Source of the DNA: CAYONZ01 sp964405465
GTDB lineage: Bacteria > Bdellovibrionota > Bdellovibrionia > Bdellovibrionales > JAMPXM01
Assembly (NCBI GenBank): GCA_964405465.1
Contig: CAYONZ010000047.1
Location: 1 to 25,180 of the forward strand
DNA: 25,180 nucleotides
Direction of reading: 5' to 3'
Position numbers and translations under genes: made by a program. This document shows, piece after piece, positions 7,813-15,662 of the stretch (its first letter is position 1; the number at the start of each line of letters is the position of its first letter). The notes under the pieces were generated by a model that was not told where the DNA came from, ran no database searches, and saw only the letters and a list, made by a program, of their open reading frames with translations.

Positions 7813-8757
7813 ATGTTCGCTCTCTTTGTAAAGGATCAGCTAAAAAACTTGCGTCGAGTATGGTTGCACCACACTGGTATGCAGCTCACAACAATGTCGG
7901 TATTAACTGCGAGTTTTGCTGCCGTAGCCATCATGATTTTGGTTTCAATCAATTTAAAAAAAGTAATGGTAAATTGGGGTGAGTCAGTGCAAATAACTGC
8001 GTATCTCGATGACTCTGTAGGTGAAACAGGGCTGATTGATGTACGTACGGCTATTACAAAACGTGCAGATGTGACAACCGTCAACTATGTAGATAAAGCG
8101 CAAGCCACTCAAATTTTTAAACAACAAATGGCGACTTATGCACCAGATCTTCTCAAGGATTCTGAGTTCACACAGCCATTTCCAGCAAGTTTTCAAATTG
8201 GTATAAAGGGTGGTGTGCAAACACAGGAGGATGTTGATCGGGTTGACAAAATGGCCGCCGAAATTCGCAAAATACCTGGTGTCGAGGATGTTTCTTATGG
8301 GCAAAGTTGGGTCAAAAATTACTCCAGCTTTATAAATGCTTTTACTGCGAGCGGCTGGATTCTGATATCAATTATACTATTTGGAAGTCTCTTTGTAATC
8401 GGCAATTCAATAAGAGCGTCTGTTTCGTCGCGACGAGAGGAAGTTGAAATTCTCGAGTTGGTTGGCGCAACTCCGACCATGATACGTGCGCCATTCATAG
8501 TTGAAGGTGTTTTCATGGGCACTCTCACTTGTTCCCTCGCAATGTTGGTGGCATATGGGGTCTACCTTTGGATCATGCAGGTTATGGGTTCTAGCCTTGC
8601 CTTCACACGAATGGCGAACATTCTTGGCTTTATTCCACCAGAAATACTCCTTTTGTTTATCTTTGCCGCCGGCGGGCTTGGCGGCCTGGGAGCGTTTTTG
8701 ACCGTTCGTGGAATTAATAGTGGTTGGGCCGCAAGTCGTGCGCTGGGGGAGGAGTAG
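7813..8757 (+). CDS. ftsX: FtsX, cell-division membrane protein, partner of FtsE
   Basis: This polytopic membrane protein couples FtsE ATPase activity to a periplasmic effector. The layout is that of FtsX: a cytoplasmic N-terminus, TM1 at about residues 29-47, a periplasmic domain of about 125 residues, and three further membrane segments at about 181-197, 230-254 and 277-297. The conserved cytoplasmic loop RREEVEILELVGATPTMIRAPF-type segment lies between TM2 and TM3. I chose the ATG at 7813 (MFALFVKDQ, 314 residues) because AAGGAG lies 9 bases upstream. An in-frame ATG at 7795 would place this Shine-Dalgarno sequence inside the gene. Its 3' end carries the GGGGAGGAG ribosome binding site of the next gene. 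Confidence 0.94.
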   Translation: MFALFVKDQLKNLRRVWLHHTGMQLTTMSVLTASFAAVAIMILVSINLKKVMVNWGESVQITAYLDDSVGETGLIDVRTAITKRADVTTVNYVDKAQATQIFKQQMATYAPDLLKDSEFTQPFPASFQIGIKGGVQTQEDVDRVDKMAAEIRKIPGVEDVSYGQSWVKNYSSFINAFTASGWILISIILFGSLFVIGNSIRASVSSRREEVEILELVGATPTMIRAPFIVEGVFMGTLTCSLAMLVAYGVYLWIMQVMGSSLAFTRMANILGFIPPEILLLFIFAAGGLGGLGAFLTVRGINSGWAASRALGEE

Positions 8758-9963
8758 TTGAGATCCCAAAGAAAATGCTTGAGCGCTCAGATTCTCCTCT
8801 CAGTGCTAATTTTAGCCTGTTTGGCGAGTCCAGTTGCACGCGGAGAAAGTGAAGAGTCTCTACAGGTGCTTATGGATAAGTACAAAGAGACCAAAGAAAA
8901 TCTGAATGAGAGTGAGTCTGAAAAACGAAAAATTTTGGGTTCGATCTATTCAATAAACCAGCGAATGAAAAGAATCACAAGGAGAAAGGGGCAGCTGACT
9001 GACCAGCTTTTCTTGGCACAGGGAAATGTCAAGTCTACGGCTCGAGTCATTTCTGCCATGGAAGACGAGATTGCCAAACAGCGAGCCCAATTAAAAACTC
9101 GATTGAGGGCACTCTATAAGTTGTCGGGTTCAGGATATTTGGCTATCCTATTTTCCCAAAATAGTGCTCACGAAATTGACCACACGCTGAAGTATTTAAA
9201 AATTGTCACAGACTCAGACTATCAATTGATGAAGAGCTATCAAAAAAATATCGCTCGCCATAAACAGCAAAGAAGCCACCTTAAAAATCAAGTACAGAAA
9301 TTAATGGCCATCGAGAAGAGTATTAAAAATCAAGAAGCACTTCTTGAAAAAGAACATTTAGCAAAATCGACCATTGCCTCTGATTTGGAATCAAAAAAGA
9401 TGGAGAGTCTTAAAAAAATTCAAAGTATCAGAAGCAAAACATTGACCCTTTCCAAAGATGCACCGGTGGATGAAGGATTGCTTTCACTATTGAAATCAGG
9501 ATTTTTCGAAAGCAAGGGCAAGCTCAAAGCTCCCGTAGTTGGACGAGTTGTTCAGGACTTTGGTCTTATGACTGATGAAACAACCAAAGCGCAGATGGCC
9601 CACAAAGGCTGGCACATCGCCAGTGGTGTTGGAACAACAGTAAGTTCTGTTTTTGAAGGTGAAGTGGTGTTTTCGGGATGGATAAATGGCTACGGAAACA
9701 CTGTCATAATTGATCATGGAGACCATTACTATTCAGTCTATGGGCACATCATTCCAGCAAAGTTGGCACTTGGAACCAAAGTGAAAACCGGAGAAGCATT
9801 GGGACTAGTGACCAATACCTCAAGAAAATTTGGAGAAGGTATATATTTTGAAATTCGACACTTCACAGAGCCCGAAAATCCAGGCGTCTGGGTCGAGCAA
9901 AAAAGTCTACAAATATCGGCAAATCAAGGTGAGAATATCAAAAGCGTCTCTAGTAGAAATTGA
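8758..9963 (+). CDS. EnvC-like periplasmic coiled-coil protein with degenerate LytM (M23) domain
   Basis: This 401-residue exported protein has a signal peptide (hydrophobic about 11-25, likely cleaved near ARG-ES). A long charged coiled coil (about 35-235) follows, then a LytM/M23 domain (about 255-380). Three active-site positions are altered. The usual HxxxD is H282...H286, so Asp is replaced by His. The usual HLHFE near the end reads GIYFE (361-365), so both histidines are gone. His329 in VYGH is kept. EnvC of E. coli is similarly degenerate and activates amidases under FtsEX control, so this is probably an activator, not a hydrolase. Starting directly after the ftsX stop strengthens that link. 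The start is TTG with GGGGAGGAG just upstream. Its cognate amidase is not in the window. Confidence 0.88.
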   Translation: MRSQRKCLSAQILLSVLILACLASPVARGESEESLQVLMDKYKETKENLNESESEKRKILGSIYSINQRMKRITRRKGQLTDQLFLAQGNVKSTARVISAMEDEIAKQRAQLKTRLRALYKLSGSGYLAILFSQNSAHEIDHTLKYLKIVTDSDYQLMKSYQKNIARHKQQRSHLKNQVQKLMAIEKSIKNQEALLEKEHLAKSTIASDLESKKMESLKKIQSIRSKTLTLSKDAPVDEGLLSLLKSGFFESKGKLKAPVVGRVVQDFGLMTDETTKAQMAHKGWHIASGVGTTVSSVFEGEVVFSGWINGYGNTVIIDHGDHYYSVYGHIIPAKLALGTKVKTGEALGLVTNTSRKFGEGIYFEIRHFTEPENPGVWVEQKSLQISANQGENIKSVSSRN

Positions 9964-9975
9964 GAAAGGATCTTC

Positions 9976-11436
9976 ATGAAAAAGTATCTTCGAACGACGG
10001 CAGTCTTTTTTGCGATCAGCTTTGTTTTTTTGACTGCGGTAGTGGTAAGCACCGTGAATTCGGATTCATTGGTTGCATACGGAAAAGAGCGATATGAAGA
10101 ACTTCAGATTTTCTCAAAAGTTTTAAATCTTGTTCAGCAATATTATGTGGAAGAAGTAGACACAAAAAAATTGGTCTACGGAGCAATTAAAGGAATGTTG
10201 TCAGAGCTGGATCCGCACACGAATTTTTTGGCCCCAGACGTGTATAAAGAATTTGAGAACGAAACATCAGGTGAATTTGGGGGAATTGGAATTGAAATTA
10301 CAATTCAGAACGACATACTAACAGTGATTTCACCGATTGAAGACACACCCGCGTGGATAGCGGGCATTCAAGCTGGTGACAAAATCACCGAGATCAATGG
10401 TGTCAGTACCAAAGGCTTTAGCCTGGCAGATGCTGCCCAACACATGCGTGGAAAAAAGGGATCAAAGGTACGCCTTGGAATTTATCGTGACAGCTTTGAT
10501 AAACCCAAAGAGTTCATCATTGAACGAGGCACGGTTAAGATCAAATCTGTGAAATTCACCGATATGGAAGATGGCTATGGATATGTCCGATTGACTAGCT
10601 TCATCGAAAACTCTTCAACTGAAATTGAAAAAGCAGTGAAGACGATGGAGAAAAAAGGAAAAATCCGCGGGATCATAATTGATCTAAGGCGAAACCCAGG
10701 TGGACTTCTCGATCAAGCGATTAAGATTAGCGACCTGTTTCTTGATCATGGAATCATCGTGAGCACGATTGGCCGCAACAAAAAAGAAAAGGAAGTTGTT
10801 TATGCAAAGAAGGACGGCAGTTATGTCGACTTCCCAATTATCGTTTTAATTAATGAGTATTCAGCGAGCGCCAGTGAAATTTTGGCCGGAGCACTTCAAG
10901 ACAACAAACGAGCGCTGGTGATGGGTCAACGAAGTTTCGGCAAAGGATCAGTGCAGTCAGTTGTGAAGTTGGGAGATGGTTCGGCGCTAAAGTTGACAGT
11001 AGCTCGATATTATACCCCAAGTGGTGTTTCAATTCAGGCAGAAGGCATTAAGCCTGACGTGATAGTTGATGATGTTGATTCAGACGGATTCAAAAAAGCC
11101 GTCATCAAGCGGGATGTTCGAAGAGAACAAGATATCGCAGGTCACTTGATTGGTGATCAGGAGAAAAAAGAAGAAAAGAAGGCTGACGATCAAGAGCCCG
11201 TCGTGTCTCAACCACAAGCCGGACGGTCTGGAGCAAAGCCCGACGAAGAGAGCAGCTATTGGTATAAAAAAGAGGGTGCCAAGAAACAATTGACCGGAAG
11301 AGACAAGCTATTGTCAGACGATTTTCAGGTGCTTCAGGCCTATAACTATCTCAAGGCATGGAAAGTGATGAGTACCTTTGACGCTATGAGTGCGCAGCAA
11401 AAATCTGGACCTGCAGCAGAAAAGGCCACAAAATAA
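9976..11436 (+). CDS. ctpA: CtpA-type carboxy-terminal processing protease (S41)
   Basis: This 486-residue serine protease is anchored or exported by an N-terminal hydrophobic segment (about 7-27) and acts in the periplasm. A PDZ domain spans about residues 100-185 (GGIGIEI...GDKITEING). The S41 core has the family motif DLRRNPGGLLDQA and the Ser/Lys dyad: Ser298 in SASASEI and Lys323 in SFGKGSVQ, 25 residues apart as in E. coli Prc. Residues about 385-435 are a charged Lys/Glu-rich, probably disordered insert before a short C-terminal segment. In other bacteria CtpA-type proteases trim murein hydrolases and their regulators, which fits the envC-like gene 12 bases upstream. The start is well supported by AAAGGA. 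Confidence 0.94.
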   Translation: MKKYLRTTAVFFAISFVFLTAVVVSTVNSDSLVAYGKERYEELQIFSKVLNLVQQYYVEEVDTKKLVYGAIKGMLSELDPHTNFLAPDVYKEFENETSGEFGGIGIEITIQNDILTVISPIEDTPAWIAGIQAGDKITEINGVSTKGFSLADAAQHMRGKKGSKVRLGIYRDSFDKPKEFIIERGTVKIKSVKFTDMEDGYGYVRLTSFIENSSTEIEKAVKTMEKKGKIRGIIIDLRRNPGGLLDQAIKISDLFLDHGIIVSTIGRNKKEKEVVYAKKDGSYVDFPIIVLINEYSASASEILAGALQDNKRALVMGQRSFGKGSVQSVVKLGDGSALKLTVARYYTPSGVSIQAEGIKPDVIVDDVDSDGFKKAVIKRDVRREQDIAGHLIGDQEKKEEKKADDQEPVVSQPQAGRSGAKPDEESSYWYKKEGAKKQLTGRDKLLSDDFQVLQAYNYLKAWKVMSTFDAMSAQQKSGPAAEKATK

Positions 11437-11458
11437 GTGCCTAAAAGGGGGCACTTAT
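11433..11458 (+). promoter_or_regulatory. Hairpin joining the ctpA stop to the next start codon
   Basis: ATAAGTGCC (11433-11441) and GGCACTTAT (11450-11458) are a perfect 9-bp inverted repeat around an 8-base loop. The left arm contains the ctpA stop codon TAA. The right arm contains the first two bases of the next gene's ATG, and the Shine-Dalgarno AGGGGG is split between loop and stem. The fold would hide the downstream start unless a ribosome finishing ctpA opens it, implying translational coupling. It lacks a T-tract and is not a terminator. Confidence 0.6.
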
Positions 11459-12032
11459 GAAGTTTTCAATTTTGATCATTGCGCTTGCCGTTCTGTCTTT
11501 CGGTCAGCGTTCAAATGCGGTTGGTTTTCATTCCGGAAATGTGTTTGAGCATATCAATGTATATGGATCGGTTACCATACAGTGCCCTTCTAGAGGCGGT
11601 AATGGCTCACAGGTCACTTCTTTTTTTAACTGTTCAGGTGATCGTTTGAACCCGAATGAAACTGCATATTTCGTCATGGATGAGCTTGTAAATGCCGACC
11701 ATGTCTACCTAAAGGCCATCCATGCTGATGGCTCAATCAGAGAGAAAGATGACTTGTTCAACTCAAAAAAGAAACGCAGTAATTCGCGCTTTAACCTCTG
11801 GATATCCACAGTGTTTCAGCGACCTCTTTTAGATTTTGGTGTGAATCGCATTTCCTACAAACTTACTAAAAGCGGGTCTACGGTCAAAGAGGGAGAGTTT
11901 GCTGTTGAAGTTCGCCAGGGAAAGGATCTACTTTGCCGAAATGAATTTCTTTTTTCGAGTGATTCCACCGACTGTTTGAATTCTGGCTATGCTTGTTCAA
12001 AGTACTTTGCCCAGGTCAGGTCTTGCGAGTAG
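11457..12032 (+). CDS. Small exported cysteine-containing protein of unknown function
   Basis: This 191-residue protein begins with a clean signal peptide (MKFSILIIALAVLSFG), probably cleaved after SNA near residue 22. The mature part has six cysteines (in VTIQC, FFNC, LLC, TDC, YAC and RSC), an even number compatible with three disulfides in the periplasm. It looks beta-rich with no lipobox and no membrane segment after the signal. I do not recognise a family. It is the last gene of the ftsE-ctpA operon, with its start sequestered in a hairpin overlapping the ctpA stop codon. Position suggests a role in the envelope, possibly as a CtpA-linked factor, but that is only context. A hairpin terminator follows. 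Confidence 0.75.
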   Translation: MKFSILIIALAVLSFGQRSNAVGFHSGNVFEHINVYGSVTIQCPSRGGNGSQVTSFFNCSGDRLNPNETAYFVMDELVNADHVYLKAIHADGSIREKDDLFNSKKKRSNSRFNLWISTVFQRPLLDFGVNRISYKLTKSGSTVKEGEFAVEVRQGKDLLCRNEFLFSSDSTDCLNSGYACSKYFAQVRSCE

Positions 12033-12040
12033 TCGTGCCC

Positions 12041-12070
12041 AAAAACAAAAGGCGAGGGTTACCTCGCCTT
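12041..12070 (-). terminator. Intrinsic terminator of tig (possibly bidirectional)
   Basis: AAGGCGAGG (12049-12057) and CCTCGCCTT (12062-12070) form a perfect 9-bp GC-rich stem with the loop GTTA. On the minus strand the stem is followed by TTTTGTTTTT, a good U-tract for ending tig transcription. On the plus strand the tail (AGATTTATC) is poor, though the hairpin may still end the ctpA operon in part. Confidence 0.85.
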
Positions 12071-12096
12071 AGATTTATCAAAATGACAATTTAGAA

Positions 12097-13419
12097 TTAA
12101 GCATTCTTCGGTTCTAATTTTTCAATCTCTTCACGAGTCAATTCCTGAACGTCCGCTTGATTGAAAAGAAATTCAGCAACTTTCTCCTCTGTAATGGTAT
12201 ATGCTAATCGAGCCATTCTCTCCTTCTCAGCATAAAACTCCTTTACGCGAGCCATCTCAATACCAGTCTGCGCAGCAAAACCTTTCAGTTTCTCTTCAAT
12301 ATCGGCAGCTGTCGCTCGAAGATTTTTATCAACGGCAATTTTGTCGACTAAAAAGCTTGATTGAATCATGAAAGCTGCAGTTTTTTCGAAGTCATCTGCC
12401 CACTTATTTTTGTACTCATTGAAAGCCTCTTCGCCGTAACCTTGCTCCGTAATTCGCTTCTTCATGTCTTCTTCAAGCATTACGGTCTGTTCTTTGAGCA
12501 GCGACTTAGGAACATCGACAGGATTCTTTTCAACCAATGACTTCATCAATCGATCTTTCACAGCATCATTGATGCGTTTCAATTCCCGCTTTTCGTAGTC
12601 TTCTTGAATTGATTTTTTAAGGTCAGCAACGGTGGCATATGGGCCAACTGATGCCGCAAAAGTGTCATTTACCTCAGGTAGAACTTTGGTTTTTATTTCC
12701 TTCAAAGTAACTTTAAAGGTCACTGGTTTACCTGCGATTTCTGGTGCGTGATACTGCTCAGGAAATTTAAGGCTGATTTCACGAACTTCTTCGAGATTCA
12801 TACCTACAACGCCTTCTTCAAAGCCTTCAATAAATGATTTGCTGCCAAGCTCAAGTTCAAAGTCTTTTGCTGTTCCGTTGTCTAAAGGTTTTCCATCCAC
12901 AAAACCTTCGAAATCAATCAAAGCAATATCTCCCAATTGAATGGCACGACCATCAACAACTGGCATTTTAATGGCTTTGTTCTTACGGATTTCTTCTAAT
13001 GTGTCTTCAACAAAATTTGGTTTTGCGACAAACTTTTCTTTGCGCACAGGTAGTTTTTCAAGTTGCTTAATTTTAATTTCAGGGCGCACCTCAAATGCCG
13101 CAGTAAATGAAAACGGCTTGTCATCGTTGATCTCGTCGAATTCGATTTCCGGAAAGTTTACTGGATCAAGTGAATGGGCACTAAGAGCAGACGAGTAGTT
13201 TTTCGATACGATATCTTGGACTACTTGCTGTTGAATTTGATTTTTATAAAGGTTGCGAATTGTTGAAAGAGGCGCCTTGCCTTTCCTAAAACCTTTAATC
13301 TCTGCATTTTTTTGAACTTCTTTATAGGCATTTTCAAAAGCGGCTTTAACTGTCTCGGGTGGAATTTCTACGCTCAACTTGCGCTCTAAACCGGAAACTA
13401 CTTCGACATTCGATTTCAT
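12097..13419 (-). CDS. tig: Trigger factor, ribosome-associated chaperone
   Basis: This protein binds the ribosome tunnel exit and chaperones nascent chains. It has the three-part family layout: an N-terminal ribosome-binding domain with the signature GFRKGKAP (residues 43-50), an FKBP-type PPIase domain (about 158-245, GDIALIDFEGFVDG...SFIEGFEEGVVGM), and a helical C-terminal chaperone domain. I chose the ATG at 13419 (440 residues) because the start MKSNVEVVSGLERKL aligns without gaps to the start of E. coli trigger factor, and GGGAG lies 5 bases upstream. An in-frame ATG at 13431 would add four residues and also has an upstream AGGA. It is transcribed alone, with its own promoter and terminator. 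In many bacteria tig adjoins clpP-clpX-lon; here the ATPase operon and pepA lie between. Confidence 0.95.
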   Translation of the reverse strand: MKSNVEVVSGLERKLSVEIPPETVKAAFENAYKEVQKNAEIKGFRKGKAPLSTIRNLYKNQIQQQVVQDIVSKNYSSALSAHSLDPVNFPEIEFDEINDDKPFSFTAAFEVRPEIKIKQLEKLPVRKEKFVAKPNFVEDTLEEIRKNKAIKMPVVDGRAIQLGDIALIDFEGFVDGKPLDNGTAKDFELELGSKSFIEGFEEGVVGMNLEEVREISLKFPEQYHAPEIAGKPVTFKVTLKEIKTKVLPEVNDTFAASVGPYATVADLKKSIQEDYEKRELKRINDAVKDRLMKSLVEKNPVDVPKSLLKEQTVMLEEDMKKRITEQGYGEEAFNEYKNKWADDFEKTAAFMIQSSFLVDKIAVDKNLRATAADIEEKLKGFAAQTGIEMARVKEFYAEKERMARLAYTITEEKVAEFLFNQADVQELTREEIEKLEPKNA

Positions 13420-13455
13420 TTGTTCTCCCATTTTTTCCTGAAATTAGTGTGACGG

Positions 13456-13484
13456 AATATAGGAGAAAGACCGCGTAAAATCAA
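13456..13484 (-). promoter_or_regulatory. Sigma70-type promoter of tig
   Basis: Read on the minus strand, TTGATT (13484-13479) and TATATT (13461-13456) are separated by 17 bases, a good match to the housekeeping consensus. It lies about 37 bases from the chosen tig start. Confidence 0.6.
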
Positions 13485-13488
13485 GGTT

Positions 13489-13516
13489 TTGACGTGTCTG
13501 GGATTACCTGTAAAAA
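13489..13516 (+). promoter_or_regulatory. Sigma70-type promoter of the Get3-like ATPase operon
   Basis: TTGACG (13489-13494) and TAAAAA (13511-13516) are spaced by 16 bases and point away from the tig promoter. The two -35 boxes are only 4 bases apart, so the promoters are back to back and may compete for RNA polymerase. The ATPase start codon is about 67 bases downstream of the -10. Confidence 0.45.
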
Positions 13517-13583
13517 TGGTGGTGACTGAACTTAAAACAAGCGTGAGATTTTTTCAGCTAACCTCAGCTTTGGAGCCGAATTA

Positions 13584-14492
13584 ATGGGACCAATCGATCA
13601 AAAAATTGTCTTTGTGACTGGTAAAGGCGGAGTTGGCAAGTCTACCGTTGCACTGGTCCTTGCCCAGGAGCAGGCCAAGTTTGGTAAACGCGTATTGTTG
13701 GTCGAGATCGGCAATTCCAGCTATCTGGGAGATTTTTTGGATGAAAAAGAGGTCGGCTCTAAACCAATCTCGACACGGCTAGGTTTCGATTTGGCTCTTT
13801 GGAGTGGCGAGAGTTGCCTAAGGGAATATGTTCTCCACTACCTCAAGTTAGAGCGAGTCTATGACTTGTTTTTTGAAAATAAAGTGATGCGGGCATTGAT
13901 AAATGTTGCGCCGGGTCTATCTGAGGTCGCGATTCTCGGGAAACTGACAAGTGGTGTGCGTCGGGTGGGGCCGGAGTTTAACTATGATCTGGTCATAGTA
14001 GATTGTTTTGCCACGGGCCATGCCTTGGCCTTGTTGCGTGCACCAGTCGGAATGTTGGAGGCTATTCCGGCGGGACCGATGGGTAAAAATTGTCGCGAAA
14101 TTCTGGCGGTTCTCAGGGATTGCAATTTAACCAAGTATGTATTGGTGACGTTGCTTGAAGAGTTGCCGGTGGTTGAGGTTTTGGAATTGAGCGAATCACT
14201 TAAGGGCGAGTTCAATGCAATTCCATTGGTCGTTGCAAATCGTGTTCAAGAGTTAACCTTTGTTAACACTCGAAAAGACACCAATTTAGTCTTAAGTGCG
14301 ATTGCCGAACAGTCGCATAAGGATACTTCAATAGTTCAATTTATTGATTTTCTTCGTGCAATTTTTGAAAAACAAGAAGGCTATTTGAATCAATTAAAAA
14401 ATCTCGAGGTCGTGGCCTGTTTGCCTCAGGTGTTTGCTCGAAATAAAGCTGATTTGCTTGAAGTTCTGGGAGGTTCATTACGAAAGATTTAG
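13584..14492 (+). CDS. ArsA/Get3-type ATPase, first of a pair (Rv3679-like)
   Basis: This 302-residue soluble ATPase of the SIMIBI/ArsA family has the deviant Walker A GKGGVGKS (13-20), including the signature lysine Lys14. At the switch I position, where ArsA and Get3 have Asp-Pro, it reads VEIGNSS (Glu41). Switch II is IVDCFATGHA (Asp140). Motifs such as APGLSEVAILGK, the GPMGK segment and VTLLEELPVVEVLEL match, from memory, the Mycobacterium tuberculosis protein Rv3679, the first member of a Get3-like pair. It lacks membrane segments. The start is ATG with GGAG eight bases upstream. The second ATPase begins 11 bases after the stop. Function is not arsenite efflux: there is no arsB, arsR or arsenical binding-cysteine context. 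A role in membrane-protein handling is possible but unproven. Confidence 0.85.
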   Translation: MGPIDQKIVFVTGKGGVGKSTVALVLAQEQAKFGKRVLLVEIGNSSYLGDFLDEKEVGSKPISTRLGFDLALWSGESCLREYVLHYLKLERVYDLFFENKVMRALINVAPGLSEVAILGKLTSGVRRVGPEFNYDLVIVDCFATGHALALLRAPVGMLEAIPAGPMGKNCREILAVLRDCNLTKYVLVTLLEELPVVEVLELSESLKGEFNAIPLVVANRVQELTFVNTRKDTNLVLSAIAEQSHKDTSIVQFIDFLRAIFEKQEGYLNQLKNLEVVACLPQVFARNKADLLEVLGGSLRKI

Positions 14493-14503
14493 CAACTATT
14501 GCA

Positions 14504-15655
14504 ATGAAATCTAAAGTTATTGTCAGTGTGGGAACCGGAGGAGTTGGCAAAACTTCGGTATCGGCTGCTCTTGGAGTGGCTGCTGCACTAAATGGGCGTA
14601 AAGTATTGGTGCTTACTGTTGATCCCTCAAAACGATTGGCTACGTCTCTTGGGGTGGACCTTAAGAGCGCCAGCATATCCCGAGTGATTTTGCCAGAATC
14701 CTTGGGTGAGTTAAGTGCGGGAGTGATTGATTCCCACCAAATTTTTGATCAGTTTATTCGCAGACATGCCCCGTCTTCCACTGTCGATAAAATTTTGAAA
14801 AATAGACTGTATGTTCAGTTATCGACGACTCTCAGCGGGTCGCAAGAGTTTACCGCCATGGAAAAGCTTCTCCAATCGAGGGAGAGTGGTCAGTACGATC
14901 TCATCATTTTGGATACTCCCCCAGCGCAACACGCCCAAGATTTTTTAAGTGCGCCACAAAGAATTCAAGATTTGTTTCAGGACTCGGTAACCAAGTGGTT
15001 CGTATCCGCAAAAGACAAAACCCCAGGGTTTATTTCTCAGCTTATCAATAAAGGAACGCGTACAGTTTTAAAATCGCTTGAAGTTCTGACTGGGTCTGCA
15101 TTTATTGAAGAGTTAATAGAATTCTTCGATCAAATCGGGACGGTTCAAAAACATTTACGAGACCGCAGCCGAGCCGTGCAAAACCTGTTGCGAGATGAAT
15201 GCACTAGCTTTGTTTTGGTAACGAGTTTTGATGAAACCAAATTGAAAGAGGCCAACCGACTCATTCGAGATTTACAAGCATCTCAATTTAAACTTGAGGG
15301 CGTTGTTATCAATCGAGCCTTTCCCGATGCACTCGATCAATTTACTCTGGATCGCCGAGAAAAATGGCAGGGTACATTGGCGACTTTCCCGTTGTTTCAG
15401 CCGAGTGATAAGGTGCAAAGTATGGCAGGCTCTGACGATATACACCTCACTAATATAGATCAGACTATGGTCGAGTTTGTTTCATTCTGTGACAAGTTTA
15501 TGCAGTATTACCAGGAAAAGTATAAAATGTACGATGTATTCGCCAAAAATTTGCCGGAAGGTATTTGCATGGTGAAGGTTCCCGAGTTCTTAGGTGATGT
15601 AAGTGGGATTGCAGATTTGAAAAAATTGGCAACGAGTCTTCAGGAAAAGAGTTGA
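14504..15655 (+). CDS. ArsA/Get3-type ATPase, second of a pair (Rv3680-like)
   Basis: This 383-residue paralogue has a P-loop reading GTGGVGKT (10-17), in which the signature lysine of the ArsA/Get3 class is Thr11. Switch I, TVDPSKRLATSLGV (Asp40), is intact, and switch II is LDTPPAQHA (Asp137). The segments TTLSGSQEFTAMEKL and DTPPAQHAQDFLSAPQR match, from memory, Rv3680 of M. tuberculosis, the partner of Rv3679. In each paralogue one usual catalytic element is missing, and the losses are complementary, so the two may act as a heterodimer. The ATG at 14504 has no obvious ribosome binding site. An ATT at 14477, with GGGAGG three bases upstream and an open frame, is an alternative start that would add nine residues. 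A lipoprotein gene follows after 7 bases. Confidence 0.85.
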   Translation: MKSKVIVSVGTGGVGKTSVSAALGVAAALNGRKVLVLTVDPSKRLATSLGVDLKSASISRVILPESLGELSAGVIDSHQIFDQFIRRHAPSSTVDKILKNRLYVQLSTTLSGSQEFTAMEKLLQSRESGQYDLIILDTPPAQHAQDFLSAPQRIQDLFQDSVTKWFVSAKDKTPGFISQLINKGTRTVLKSLEVLTGSAFIEELIEFFDQIGTVQKHLRDRSRAVQNLLRDECTSFVLVTSFDETKLKEANRLIRDLQASQFKLEGVVINRAFPDALDQFTLDRREKWQGTLATFPLFQPSDKVQSMAGSDDIHLTNIDQTMVEFVSFCDKFMQYYQEKYKMYDVFAKNLPEGICMVKVPEFLGDVSGIADLKKLATSLQEKS

Positions 15656-15662
15656 GTAAAAA

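Noticed and set aside
8758..9963. Active M23 murein endopeptidase
   Set aside because: The Asp ligand and both histidines of the HLHFE motif are replaced, which points to an activator instead.
13584..15655. Arsenite efflux ATPases (arsA)
   Set aside because: There are no arsB, arsR or arsD genes nearby, and the motifs fit the Rv3679/Rv3680-like pair better than arsenical pumps.
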